Assembly (NCBI GenBank): GCA_028023455.1
Contig: JAQFVV010000186.1
Coordinates: 1,428,001 to 1,492,000 of the forward strand
DNA from: Epiperipatus broadwayi
Taxonomy: Eukaryota > Onychophora > Udeonychophora > Euonychophora > Peripatidae
DNA: 64,000 bases
Direction of reading: 5' to 3'
The notes under the pieces are model-generated. The model did no database searches, was not told the origin of the DNA, and saw only the letters and a program-made list of their open reading frames with translations. The translations under genes were made by a program, and so were the position numbers. Positions 47,040 to 60,279 of this stretch are shown piece after piece (within the stretch, counting starts at the first letter, position 1; the number at the start of each line of letters is the position of its first letter).

Positions 47040-50000
47040 GAAATAAAATAACAGATCTATATTCTGCTAACTCAATTGCAATAATTATTTTACTATAATA
47101 AAAGGTCTTAATTTGTTAAAAACAATAGCAGCGTATTAGAATATGTGTTGCACTTAACATGCTAAGTTCATCGTACTATTTAAAAAAAACTTCCAAGATA
47201 TTTAAATAATCTCACATTATTAAATTGATAACTATCTAAGATAAATAATTGCTAAAATATTTTTTCTATCACTGGCTAATAAAACACTGTATTTTTGAAC
47301 ATCATTACTAAATTGAAGACTTTATATATACTTTTTACAGATTGATTTTTTTGAACTGTCAAGAATAGTATATAATGGAATATTGTAAGTCCAAGTTAAA
47401 AGCCAAAAAAAATGAAGTTCTTATTTTACTTTTAATTTAATATTCCACCATTAAACTTGTATTACATTTTGATTTCATTCACTAAGTTATTTATAAACAG
47501 TTATAAAAACCACTGCCATAAAAAAAACAAAAAACTAAATTGAAGCTATCTTTGTTTATCAGTGGCTTTTATTTCAAATGTCTTATATTTATCATTTGTA
47601 ATAATAACATGTTGTCTCATTCTATCATGGAAAATCTGTATAATTTAAATAAGTTTTTATATGCAGTTAATTACCTTTAAACAATGCCATAGACTTCTAT
47701 GATAATTTAATCAAATGTTTTGTCCAAATCAATAAAAGCAATATATTGCTATAATTATTCAAAAATAACACTCAGAAGCAGTGGATTCAAAATCTGACCA
47801 AGTCATTTACCAAACCTAAATATTTTAACAAAATATAATGTTATTTTTTGTGATTTTCAATGGCTTTTTTAAATCTTCAAATGAATAGTGATAACTATGG
47901 ATTGAGCATGAGATTATTTCAAACCTAAGAGGGCAGGAATCCAGGATATTTTAAGGTTTTTGAATAGTAAGTGTTAAACTACGTAATGAGGATGAAATTC
48001 TAGTTATAATGTAGATCTTCCAAAAATTATAACCATTTCTCCTTGAATCAGAGATAATTGTGAATATTGGTTGCAAGAGCTTTAAATACATAAATCGCAG
48101 TTACCTAATTGACAGTTGCCTGATTAGGTGAAACTTATTTCTTCAAGAATTTGTCTATAAGAGTAATTACTGTGCTGAATTCAAAAAATATCATGGCTGA
48201 TATTTTGAACTGAACCCAACTCATTTGGATCAATATCATGCACAAGATAATGATGTCAGACCATAACCAGAGGAGTAAAAGCTCCAAAAACAATACCCTA
48301 TATACAAAAATACACTGAAGTTACTAATCAGCTTTTATCTGATAACAATAATTATCATAAATTCTGTTTATGGAACAGTCTACTAATGCATCATATAATA
48401 ACAAAAGAATTTATAAAAAATTTGAGGATATTTGTATGCTTTCTGTGGCCCAGTGGACCAATTTTTTCCAGTATGTTTTACTTGATTTAAACATGGACTA
48501 ACATACTGAGAAAGTCTACAAGGGAGTAATACATTATGATATCAATACAGAGCCAAATGAGTTGATGATTATAAATTATTATGATTACTGCTGTTACTCA
48601 GGGAGCTGAGATAATTAATCATACTCCGATGTTTTATAAAGGTTTTAATAGAATATATTATGCAAAAAGTAAATACTAACTGCTTCATTTACATATTGGA
48701 AAAAAGCAATTTGTAATGGATGAAAACCAAAAACAAATTATTTATTTATGTTTGCAGAATGGTAATAATAGATTGCCAGAATGAGACTTCAACATATTTA
48801 ACACCCATATGAAAGGCTGGCTCAATCCCTTAAAATATGGAAAGGATGGTCGGATTACTATTAATAAAAATGGGTATATAGGATCAATCTTGTAAAAAAT
48901 TATATTAATTGGATTCTATATAACTTAATTCAGTATTCTCTAATTCATGAGCATTTTGATAAACATACTATATTAATAAAAATTCCACTAATGGCAATAC
49001 ATATGGAACCTTATATAGCTAAGACATGCTAACGTGATAAAGAAAGGAAGTGAAAAACATGAAGCTACTTGTCATCAATTCATAATTGATAATCAGTTAT
49101 TCATAAAAATAATCAGAGTCAACTATTAAGAGGAAAAATCATAAAAAAGTCCCACCTATATAAAAAAAATTAAAAATATTTACGTTTCTTAAAAGTAATA
49201 TAAGTAAAAGAGAGAAAAAAGAATGGAAAATTTTATAAGATTTTTTTTTATCCTGAAGTGCATTTGAGGAATTCAGATATTACAGGACTAAAGTTGTTGG
49301 TTAAAGCTGTCTTGCTGTTATAAAAATACATAAATCATATGATAAAATGTGCATATTCTTCAAATATTAATAGTCAATATTTTCTGGCCATATCTTCTCC
49401 TAGATGGATCAATTACTAGCACACTTAAATGTAGTTTTCTTATACCAGTTGATCAATGCCTGGTATCCATAATAAGGATAATTTCTAGTGGCATTTTTAT
49501 AGGGCAATATTGTGATATTTTACTCATGAACTTATGGTATTACTGGATCATTGCAAGGGTCAAAGACCAGCATGGCATGATTAAAGAGCATTGATTATAT
49601 GTGACAGAACTTATGGAGTATGCATATATAGGCAAAAGTATGTATTATATATTGACATGGAAAATATATAAAAAAAATTAATTTCTGAAAACTAAAACTA
49701 CATTTTTTTGTATGAATAACTCTTTTATTATTAATAATAAATGTTTAATAATAGAATAAAAATGACTTAATTATCGATTAAATTACAGCTATATGTTGAA
49801 AGCAGTGAAGAAACACTCAGATTAAACTGAGTTCTTATAACAAGATTATTTATTGACCATATCAGCAAATAAATATATATAAAAGACAATAAAGTGACAC
49901 TATCAACCCATTGAAAAAAAAAGAATGATACATCAATAGGCGATAGGCTATTATCAGCTTAATAGTAGAGAAATGAAGTAAATGTTTCAGGAGATAGAAA

Positions 50001-51090
50001 AAAATATGAAAAGGGATACTAAGGGTAATTATATATATATATTAGTTGGGGGGGGGGGGTAGAGAGGATCTAACATCTGTGAAAGAAGTAGCAATAAATA
50101 AATGAGAGAGATGAAAGAGATTATTCTTTTATAATAGAAATAATATTAGTTTGTTTAAAATGATTTTTATTTGAGTATTCAAGAAATTTACTATTTAATT
50201 AATATAAAACATTAAATTACATTTTCATTTTATTCAAACAATATGAATATAAAGAATATCAAAATTATTAACTTTCAATATATCATAAAATAATTATGTT
50301 CACAGAGTTAAATTGTAGACGTTTTTATAAACTTTTCAAACAACTTCCTGAAAATATTTTATATACTTTCAAAAAATTAGTTTTACATAATTAATTAAGA
50401 ACTAAGCTGATGTATTAGTATAAACAAACTGGTAATCTAGAATAAAAGAAAGTTTAAGAAATTTACTAATAAGTTAAAAAATGAACAAAACAATAAGATA
50501 AAAGTCAAAAACTTATAACAATATTGTGGACAATAATCAAACTTTAAAAAAAAAAAAAACAATCCACTATCAATCAGGAAATATTGAAGATTATTAAGAC
50601 CAAAAAAGTTTTATAAAAAAACTACTAAAGCAAAATACTTACGATTGTGAAAAATTATTTCCATACTTAAAAATTATAGAATTTTCCATAATGCATGGTT
50701 CACACTGAAAGTGTTGTACATTCATGCCCCATGCAAGCAGTCTACTAACAAGATAACATAAGTAGTGGATCAGATTGTCTTTGAAGCCTTGGATTCTAAT
50801 AATGAATATCTTTTGATTTAAATAGTGAGACATGCAATAACCTGACCTTTGGCAAAAGAAAAAAGAAGAGAAAAACATCGGATAGTGGAACTTTTATTAC
50901 AAATCAAGTAGAAAAGGAAATTATAAACCTATGGGAAAAGAAATAAAATGAGGGACTTTCAAATGCTGAGAAGAAAATGTAATAATAATTACACAAATAT
51001 AAGCGAATATATTTTCTTTGAAACCTAAATCAAATTATTTAAATGTTTATTTGAAATATATCGATATGTATATGGTGTTATAATAATTAA
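47040..51090. other. AT-rich region, no gene recognised
   Basis: Several frames give protein-like but unplaceable stretches (about 48410-48500, 48740-48880, 49349-49594). These may be remains of an unrecognised element; no catalytic motif is visible. It also holds G runs at about 50047-50060. The frame at 50639-50878 on the minus strand is not supported. Confidence 0.35.
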
Positions 51091-51099
51091 TATTCAAAC

Positions 51100-51720
51100 A
51101 ACTTATCAGCCAATGCTGGAAAAAAATTCTTAGCTTGGTTGGTTATCAACTTGAGAATGTAAACTAATTTAAATATCTTGATAGTTTTATAAATAGAAAG
51201 ATGGACTTGCTGACAACAACTTCAAAAATAGACCATTTCATTACAAAAAAATAACTACTGCAACCAAGTTAACTGTATATAGAACTGGGTACTCAATGTG
51301 TCCAATATAAACACATTAGAAAAATTTCATTTAGGTTGCTACATAAAATTTTAAAAATATAATGGCAAAATCATAAAATCAAGCACTATGTTATTCAATT
51401 TGCTGAATATAATATAATAAAATCCATTATTATAAAATGATACCTATATTGGGTTGGACATGTAAAATGAAAGGCTAATTATGGTGAACATGAGTATGGT
51501 TTCTGAGAATAATGGACACCATCTACATAATATGGATTATCTGTAAAGCATATTATAAAGAAATGTGATATTTATTCTGTCTATTGAGATAATACACTAA
51601 AGAATAGAATATATTGTAAAACTACAATTAGACATGATATTGGAAGTATTTTAGAAAAAAAATTCTGTTCAGAAGTTAAAATACAACATTATAATATATC
51701 AAATCAACAGGAAAATGAGT
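51100..51720 (+). pseudogene. LINE-A copy 3, 3' end
   Basis: It opens with AGKKFLAWLVINL-like sequence where LINE-A copies 1 and 2 have the matching segment before the YLG block. Next are CYIKF-NI..QNHKIKHYVIQFAEYN (family W-D-x-TN-EVL), YWVGHVK and WTPS-T-YG, then the R-x-H-D-IGS tail. Stops and shifts throughout. Confidence 0.5.
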
Positions 51721-51729
51721 CGCTATGAT

Positions 51730-52595
51730 GACCATATAGGGTATTTGTGGTTCACAAACTAATTTGCATAGTCATTCCAAATTTTTTTTTCATATTCTTT
51801 CTTTTTTCTTATTTACAAGATGTTGCTATATATGTGCATTGCACTAATATACTCTACTTCAATTATATGCTACTAAAAAAATCTAATAAAAAATAAAACT
51901 TATAAATTTATTAAAATTTCCAACATAGCAGCAGCTATCTTACAACATCAGAGCACATTTATTAATACTGGTTTTTTTTGGAAGGGGGGGGGGTAAGTTA
52001 AAGTATGTATATAAAATTTATTCTTCATTTTGATGTAATACAGTATGCATTTAATGTTTTGTAAGTATAAAGCTAAAAGTTTTATGAAATTTAATAAAAA
52101 TTATAAAATATTTTTTAAGTCAATAAACAGAAAATTATTAATTTAGAAGTGACAAAACAAAAGTAAAATATTCGTGTATTACTTTAGAAAGTTATTGGCA
52201 TGTAAAGGGTGACTAAATAAATTCTGAAGCCAATACAGACTCAAAAACATCAAAACAATTAGAAAAATCTTTATCTGCTGATAATGAGACTAACATTTCT
52301 TTAGAAAACAAAAAATTATTGAAGAAAAGCGATATCATTCAGATCATGTTCAATTATAATAAAATTATGATACTGTACTATTTTAAAAAATAAAGATATG
52401 ATATGGTACATTTTTTATTATGTTTTATTTTTTAAGTGAATGTAAATGAGTGAATACATGCGCAGTAAACATATATGTAAATGTGCTTCCTCAAGTTTTT
52501 TAAAATAACTATATATATATATTAATTTCCATTATACTAAAATCTTAATTTGTATATTATACAGTTTTTAATATCTGTTATACACACATACACAC
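51730..52595. other. AT-rich stretch, nothing recognised
   Basis: G run near 51983-51993 and a (CA)n patch at 52580-52605. Confidence 0.4.
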
Positions 52596-52608
52596 ACATA
52601 CACACATA

Positions 52609-53060
52609 TATATATATTAATAATTCAAACAAATTTATTTAATACAGTATTAAAATTTTAAACAATATATTCTTTATGGGAAGTACTTTCGATTGTATCA
52701 CTGACAATCTTTATCAACCATTAATACAAATATATACAAAATAAAAACTTATATTACCTGTCATTCAATCCATTCAAATTTCCCACAATTCTGTTGTTTT
52801 TATATTAGCTGATTGTCTATTTATTAAACATTCTCTATTCTTAGATATTATCATTGCTTCCTTAATTTTTCATTTCTCATTAGGTCTTTCAATTTGAATA
52901 ATTTTCACATTTCTATTATCAAATTTAAAACCATAATTACATGCACTATTATGATTAAAAATAATTGATGGAATATTCATATTTACTGAAGATATGTTTT
53001 CTTTCTATACATGTTTAAAAAATATCTTATGATCATTATATCATTTTTGTAATGTATAAA
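52609..53060 (-). mobile_element. PLE family 3: inverted partial 3' end
   Basis: On the minus strand it encodes the end of the endonuclease, ending near ELWEISMDW-like sequence (TELWE, about 52790-52810). The terminal motif follows: TTGATAAAGATTGT, a CAGTG loop, ACAATCGAAAGTACTTCC. It is the reverse complement of 54290-54620 with modest divergence. An inverted partial copy upstream of the body is a known PLE insertion form. Confidence 0.75.
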
Positions 53061-53179
53061 AAATGAATTAAATAATATTCCATACATATACAATGAAATT
53101 TATTAATGATGTTTTAATGACTACTAAAAAGAAAAAAAGTTATTGATGTGATGACATATTACAGTTTATATCCGTTGTC

Positions 53180-54620
53180 TGCAGTGTTTTTTTTATTAAA
53201 AAGCTTGTAGATATATTGAAAGAATTTGATTTTATTAATAGGATTAAAAATATAAAAATTGATAATAATGATGTTATGTGTACACTTGACATATCTGAAA
53301 TGTATGGTTCAATTAATTGTATGGAATCAATGAAAGAGCTTTGATTTTAAAATCTATGGATAATAATATTAAGAATTTTATTATTAAAATATTAAGATTC
53401 ATAAATGATGATATATATGTTAAGTTTAATGATTGTGTTTATAAAATAAATTATGGTTGGCCAATGGGTCTTCTGGTGGTATCGCAGATTTGTGATTTTT
53501 TTATTTCTAGTTATAAATTTAAAATATTACCTCAAGTAAAAAATAAAGGAATTAAAGTATATTGTAGACATGTGGATGATGCATTTATATGTGCACATAA
53601 TGAAATAATAGTTAATTTATTTAGTGAGTTAAATATGATTAATAATATAAAATAAATATTAAATGAAGAGAAAGAAAATTCTATAACGTTTTTAGATATA
53701 TTTATTAAAAGAAATAATAATGTGTTTGATTGTAATATGGTTTTAAAGCCTGTGGAAATTAGGAGTTAGTTATATTCCATATAATTCTAGAGTTTATATG
53801 GGTCATAAATTAGCTGGTTGGGAGTCATTTTTGTTTAGAAATGATTTTTTGTGTAAGTTTATTGATGATAAAATTGAAAATATTAGTATATTTGTTACTG
53901 ATATGTTTAATGTTGTTTATGGAAGGAATATTATTTATAATACAATTACAAAATATAATCAAAATAAAAATAATAATAAGAAAATATTAAATAAATTAAA
54001 AAATGATAAATGGATTTCTATTCCTTTTATATCTAATCAACAAGCTAAATTAATCAATAAACTTTATAGTGGTTTGTGTAGGATTTCTTTTTTCTCTTCA
54101 AATAATATAAATAATATGATAAATAATTCTAAAACCCAGAATTCTAAGTTTGAATTAATTTCTGTTATATATATATATAAATTATTAATATATATATATA
54201 TATATATATGTTGGTATGTGATTGTGGAATGAAATATATAGGGGAATCAAAATGTACATTACAAACACGATATAATGATCATAAGATATTGTATAAATGT
54301 GTACAGAAAGAAAATGTATCTACAATAAGTATGAATACTCCATCAATTATTTTTGATCATATGTAATGAAAAATGAGAAATTAAAAAGGCAATGATAATA
54401 TCTAGGAATAGAGAAGGTTTAATGAATAGACAATCAGCTAATATAAATACAACAGAATTGTGGGAAATTTGAATGGATTGAATGATGGGTAATATAAGTT
54501 TTTATTTGTGTACTGATTAATGGTTGATAAAGATTGTCACTAATAGAATCAAAAGTACTTCCAGTAAAGAATATATTGTTTAAAATTTTAATACTGCATT
54601 AAATAAATTAGTTTGAATTA
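53180..54620 (+). pseudogene. PLE family 3: reverse transcriptase plus GIY-YIG endonuclease
   Basis: RT: ILKEFDFINRI, NDVMCTLDISEMYGSI (53270-53315; family LCSxDVTxLYTNIP, first catalytic Asp). Then the frame 53317-53655 with KFNDCVYKINYGWPMG (family F-Q-x-G-x-PMGSPLSP) and CRHVDDAFICAH (family RYVDDTF, catalytic DD kept), then KENSITFLDIFIKR. A frameshift near 53760 leads to the linker frame 53798-54232. The endonuclease follows an inserted (TA)n: VCDCGMKYIGESK at about 54220-54255, with YIGE, and TRYNDH. Stops and shifts are few, so this is the best preserved PLE here. The terminal hairpin with CAAAAGTAC lies at 54520-54565. Confidence 0.8.
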
Positions 54621-54629
54621 TTATTATAT

Positions 54630-55825
54630 GATTTAAAAGTACAGACATTTAATGGTTATTGTTATTTATATATACATTGTAACAGTACAAATTTGATTGT
54701 AGTTCAGTACAATGCTGAATGATTAAGAAAGTTTAATAAATACTCAGATAAATTGATTAATACATTTATAGATTGATGTGTGTATATGCACATAATAGAT
54801 ATAATACATGCATAACATATATATATATATATATATATCATTATAAAAAAATTATAGAAAAATTAGCTTACATCATTAATACTACTACTAAATATTTAAT
54901 AAAAAATATATTTTTTTTAAAATTACTATTACTAAAATGATAACTCTTGTAATATATTGGATGAGAAATTAGTTTAAGTTTTATTGCACATAAATAAATT
55001 TCAATTGCATAGTTTAAGAAAATATACCATCTTTTGTAATTCTTTCAGATTTGCTGTTGGATAGATGCTTAAAGAAATAATCTTCCTTTTCTTGTAGTAA
55101 ATTAAATGGAAAATCAGAATACATTATTAAAATTTATAAAGCAATAAAATTAATTAAGTTAGAGAAAGGATTTCAATGCTTAGTCATGAATTTCTTCTCC
55201 TTTATTTCACTTTATTTTTAGCCCAAAATAAAAACTATTTTGTAATCATTTATAAAATAATTAAATGAATAAAGAAAGTAGTTATGAAAGAACATGTAAA
55301 ATAAAAAAAAATATTGAATCTAGTAATTGGGTTTAGATAAAGTCGTTTTTTTTACAAAACATTCTGATATAAATCAATGCTGATTTAAATACATGTGTTA
55401 AAATCATGTTGTGAAAATATGAGATATAAATAAGTTTTAAAAAAAACAATAATAGTCAGTCATGACTTAAGAAGCAATTCAGATTGATTCCATGAAGAGA
55501 AAAGAAAGTGTCAATAGAGATGTATCTATTAAAAAAATCCACGAGATAAAATAGCTTATCTCAGAATAGCATCAGATAGCTGTGTTTGTTAACTGTTCCA
55601 AAGTATTTTTCAAAACTCAATCCACATCACAATTATGATGATCTTAGATAGAAAATTACTATTAACCATCACACGAGCTGGATGATCTGCAAATTGACAG
55701 TGGTATCTAGTAATAAATGTTGAAATTGCATAGCATGTAACATTACCTGCTGTAAAGAAAAATCATGATAGAAGGCAAAAATAGTCTGCCATATAACTTA
55801 ATATGCACACACACACACACCTATA
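54630..55825. other. AT-rich stretch, nothing recognised
   Basis: No gene or clear repeat seen; TA run at 54822-54838. Confidence 0.4.
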
Positions 55826-55837
55826 TATATATATATC

Positions 55838-56485
55838 ATCAACCATTATCAATCCACTGCAGGATGAAGGTCTCTCCAAGTTTAATCCATCTTCTCCAAT
55901 CTTTAGCTTCTCCACAACACCCCTGCACATTTTCTTATTTCATCCATCCATCTCACATGTGGTCTCTTTCTGGGTCTTTTACAATCTCTTGGAATCCAGT
56001 TTAAAATTTCAATTGTCCATCTATTATCATCTCTTCTAGCAATATGTCCAGCCCAACTCCATTTCAATCTTTTAATGTTTTCAATAAGGTCAGTAACACC
56101 TGTTTGTTGTCTTACCCATACATTGTGTTTTCAATCTCTTCTTGTTACTCCCAACATACATCTCTCCATACTCCTTTGAGTGGTCTGAAGTCTCTGTATT
56201 GCTCTTCCATTAAGTGTCCAAGTCTCAGATCCATAAGTAAGAACTGGTAAAACACATTTGTTAAAAAAAAATCCTTTTCAAACACATAGGCATATTTCCT
56301 TTTAATATCAGGTTATTTCTACCAAAAGCACTCCAACCAAGTTTAATTCTATGATTAATTTCCTCCATTATGTTTCCATCTGTATTAATAATCTGACCAA
56401 GGTATTTGTAACTGTTAACTTCTTCTAATTCTTCATAATCAATCTTTATTTTCATATTTTGAGCAAATCGATTAAACATTATATA
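55838..56485 (-). pseudogene. RTE-like LINE 3' end, copy 3 (best preserved)
   Basis: Minus strand. The frame ending at 56261 reads MFNRFAQNMKI, then EVNSYKYLGQIINTDGN and GWSAFGRNNLILKGNMPM (the RTE thumb region), then CLKRIFF. An A-run frameshift near 56262-56272 follows. It continues with CVLPVLTYGSETWTL, QRSMERCMLG, VWVRQQTGVTD and WAGHIARRDDNRW, then the RWMDEIRKCAG tail. It ends GATAATGGTTGATGATATAT. The 5' end sits exactly at a (TA)n tract. Confidence 0.85.
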
Positions 56486-56539
56486 TATATATATTATGTA
56501 CTGGAATTTATTTACATTGTCTATTATCACAAGTATTCA

Positions 56540-57245
56540 TAAATGATAATTGCAATCACAACTCGATTGATAAAGACTATTAAAATGAAAGTGTGTTGTA
56601 TATATAGTAAACTTACATTCTCTACCAAAAACACAATTTAAAGCATTTTATTATCTAATAAAACCTTTCTTTATATTTGATTGCAAGATTATTAATATAA
56701 TGTTACATTTATTTGATTCAATATTTTTTTATTTTTTTATTTACTTTCTTTATATTGTGATAATTGTGAATGTATAAGCAATATTTACTGCAAATAAATT
56801 ATTTTTCCTTAATCAATATACTTTGTCTTTGGTCTTTGAACTCATTATAAACATATGTCATTAATATCCACTAACTCTGGAAAGTTATGCAATCCACTTG
56901 GAGAAATGCAGGGATAATGGAAGTACAATTAAATAATAATGATCTGCTATATTAAGATATCCAGTAATAACGTTTCTATTTAAAACTATATGCAGATACA
57001 TGTTCTATTGTTATGTACAGTAGAGGGCTTGAAACAAAACATAGCAAATATTGTGGCTCCACTCTATTTTATAACCTCACGTTTTTTATTATTATTTTAT
57101 TTACATTTTGTTTATATACAAATATATCATTTCTTGAATAATATAAATTTTATAATATATTAGTAAGAGAGAAAACAAGTATTTTTTTTTTTTTGGGGGG
57201 GGGGGGATTTGATTTATTTATTTACCTCCATTTTCATGTATAAGT
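56540..57245. other. AT-rich stretch, nothing recognised
   Basis: T then G homopolymer at 57183-57206; otherwise nothing. Confidence 0.4.
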
Positions 57246-57252
57246 ATGCATT

Positions 57253-57293
57253 GTCACTGATGATAAATGATTATATTTGAAAAAGTCCATGAC
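57253..57293 (+). ncRNA. Weak hammerhead-like motif
   Basis: GTCA (57253-57256), CTGATGA (57257-57263), AAAT..ATTT stem, GAAA (57279-57282), AA, GTC (57285-57287), CA, TGAC (57290-57293), which pairs with GTCA. Same two-base gap as in the 9066 motif. AT-rich context makes chance likely. Confidence 0.2.
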
Positions 57294-57384
57294 CAGTCAA
57301 AATAGGGACACTGCATTATTTATAAATTATAGGCTAGGTAATTAATTATTATAATATTTATGTATTTAAGAACACAGAATCAAG

Positions 57385-57715
57385 GTAATACAGTTGTAAT
57401 TTATATGTATTGTATATAATAATTTATGGCCTTGAATATTGGCTTAATTTTAATAATCATAATACTAGTTTGCTATTTTATTTATTTAAGATAATAAAGC
57501 TATAATTATATATATATATTGTAAGTAATAAATTAAGATCTTGGATATTGACTTAATTTTGATAGTCGTATTACTAGTTTGCTATTTTATTGATTTAAGA
57601 TAAAGTTATAATTTATACATATTGTGTATAATAATTTATGATCTTGGATATTAATTTAATTTTAATAGGTATATTACCAGTTTGCTGTTTCATTTGATTT
57701 ATTTCGAATCATTAA
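57385..57715. repeat. Three-unit minisatellite (about 105-115 bp units)
   Basis: The unit carries TATTGT-TATAATAATTTAT, CTTG-ATATT and TTACTAGTTTGCTATTTTAT. It is repeated three times in direct order with gradual divergence. Confidence 0.8.
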
Positions 57716-57779
57716 ACTAAATTACATATATCATTGAAGTCAAGGTAAAAGAATAAATACTTGAAAACTGATTTACTAT

Positions 57780-58060
57780 TACCTGTATTGCTTTAAAAAA
57801 TAATTAAAGGAAAAAAATACATTTAAATTCATTACTTATTTACATTTATTAAAAATTTCGTATTATTAAGTAGTAAAATTTCATGAAAAAAGATTTTTAT
57901 GCTTTTTCTAATAATGCAAAAAAGTTCGCATTATAAAAATGTTCTGCTTATAATTTAAGAATAAAACTTTGTACAGAGTTAAGATTAAATAAAAAACTAA
58001 CTTGACATTCTAAGAATTCAACTTTATCATAATGTGTAAAACAGAATTACTTTGTACAGG
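57780..58060. repeat. Unclassified dispersed repeat, copy 2
   Basis: Partner of 24660-25110, with CCTGTATTGCTTTAAAA, AAATACATTTAAA and TATTTACATTTATT in order, and TTTGTACAGAGTTAAGA downstream. Confidence 0.45.
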
Positions 58061-58555
58061 CATTTTCAAGATGAACTTTTAGCATAGTCTTGCCTTTTCT
58101 AAATAAGTTATTGTTCTATTTGAAAATGATAAAAGTGACAGGTAACTAAATATATTGTGAAAACGAAATTAATTATTTATTCTTTTTTTTTAAAAAAAAA
58201 ATATTATTAAACAACACTCTTTTATTAAATTAGTTTAAGACATTTAATTTGCCTTTATGTTAGTAAGAGTTTGTGAGTGTGCGAATTCTTAATGACATGT
58301 GAGTGCGTGGAGATTTATAATATTTAAAGTAATAGCGCATTATTGGAGTTCGACTTCTGATCTAACAATTTCACGATTTTCAGCACTTTATAATAATAGA
58401 TTTAATCTTTTAAAGTATTTAATTTTGATTAATCATTAATGAATAATGAATTGAAATTGATTATAAATCTAAATTTTTGAAAAAAATCATATTAATAAAA
58501 TCATGATTCATTGAGTATCTGCATCTTTTGTTAATATTAATTTATATATTATCAT

Positions 58556-59112
58556 TATCAGCCATTATCAATCCACTGCAGAATGAAGGTCTTTCCAAGT
58601 TCTATCCAATTTCTATGATCTCTAGCCTCTCTTCTCTATGATCTCTAGCCTCTCTTCTGTACATCATCCCCCCCACTTATTTCAGCCACCCATCTCACAT
58701 GGGGTCTCTTTCTGGGTCTTTTCTAATTTCTTGAAATCCAGTTTAAGATTTTAACTGTCCATCTATTATCATTTCTTTTAGCAATACGTCAAGTCCACCT
58801 CTACTTAAGTTTCTTAATTCTTTCAATGATGTCAGTAACACTTGTTTATTCTCTTACCCTTGTATTTTGTTTGTGATTTCTTCTTGTTGCTCTTAACATT
58901 ATCTCTCCATGTTACTTTAAGTGGTCTGCCATCTCTGTATTGCTCTTCTATCAAGTGTTAAACTCTCAGATCCATAAATAAGAACTGGTAAAACACATTT
59001 ATTAAAAATCTTCCTTTTCAAACACATAGGCATAATTTCCTTTTAATATTAAATTATTTCTACCAAAAGCATTCCAACTAAGTTTAATTCTAGGAGTAAT
59101 TTTATCCATTCC
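58556..59112 (-). pseudogene. RTE-like LINE 3' end, copy 4
   Basis: Minus strand: LGWNAFGRNNLILKG-like start, CLKRKIFNKCVLPVL, then the R-K-x-RPHVRWVAE tail, and GATAATGGCTGATAATGA end. More diverged than copy 3. A 22-bp tandem duplication, CTATGATCTCTAGCC.., lies at 58613-58658. Confidence 0.8.
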
Positions 59113-59119
59113 TTAATAT

Positions 59120-59880
59120 TTTGCACATAAATATATCTTATTCTCCTACAAAAATATTTAATTTATGGGTCAATTAGTGTAATATATTTTTGAGGGAAAA
59201 ATCAGTCTATTTATACATCTCCATTCTTAAAGTTAAAACTCCATAAACTCACAAGAAAATCATCAATTTATGTTTTCCATATAAGCAACACATGGTAATC
59301 AATTGCATTACAAAAATGTGTTGAGGGAAATTATAATTTACTCTCATTAATTCTTTTAAGGAAATGTTGAGGAAGCAGAACATATTTATGGCCACGTGTA
59401 TATACACAAGTAGATAACACATAAACGTTTACAAAAAAAAACCACTTATAAATATATGTCTACATATACATAAATTCACTCACACAAAGTTTTAATGCAT
59501 TGATTTATATATAACAGAAATAAGTATTGAAGCAAAAGTGGATAATAATATTTGTAAGAACTATTTTTTTCTTAACTAAATCTAAATCTTCGCTATCATT
59601 CATTTAACATTTAAAAATATATAATCATCCCATTAAATCTGTGTTCACTCATAAACTATTCTCTTTTTTACAATATTTTTTGATGACCATAAGAATATTT
59701 TCGTGGTTTTTTGATAAGAATTGATTTTGGATTATAATAATATTTTACAAATGCAATAACGAATTCGAGAGTAAATGATTTCTTGAACGATTTTCACATA
59801 AATTAAGTATTGCAGTCACCCACCATTTGGTTAATTGTATGAGATTGTTGGGCTCATTTCATATATTACTTATTGCATAA
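59120..59880. other. AT-rich stretch, nothing recognised
   Basis: No gene or repeat pair seen. Confidence 0.4.
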
Positions 59881-59889
59881 ATTTATTAA

Positions 59890-60272
59890 AATATCACATA
59901 ATCATTATTTCCTATGGTACACAAATGGTTAAAACAGTAGCAAATTCTATATATAGAGTGCCACCCAGTGCAAGTCTTAGTAATCAATGGATGCAAAAAA
60001 AAAATGTGCATAAAATCCCTTCCAATGCTTACTCATCTAATATCCCAAGTATCTTTCATCAGTGAGGAGCCTTGGGTCTAAAATTTCGCACTGCACATCT
60101 AATATTCCCAGATTAGTTTCTAACGCTCAGATCCAACACTCCTCACTGATAATCTGGGGATATTGAATAAGTAGGCACTAGATAGGTATTTTATGCACAA
60201 ATCTGTTTGCATCCATCGATTACTAAAGCTTGCACTAGATGGCACTATTATATGGACAGTTTGCTCTTGTAT
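59890..60272. mobile_element. LFB foldback family, copy F
   Basis: Inverted blocks CACCCAGTGCAAG and CTTGCACTAGATGG, GTAATCAATGGATGC and GCATCCATCGATTAC. The central core is rearranged: CTGATGAAAGATAC is on the minus strand near 60050, and CACTGATAATCTGGGG on the plus strand near 60136, without GAAAC. GTTTGCTCTTGT replaces the usual end. Confidence 0.7.
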
Positions 60273-60279
60273 TACTTAT

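Noticed and set aside
57385-57715. CRISPR array
   Set aside because: Units are about 110 bp, adjacent without unique spacers, and the genome is clearly animal.
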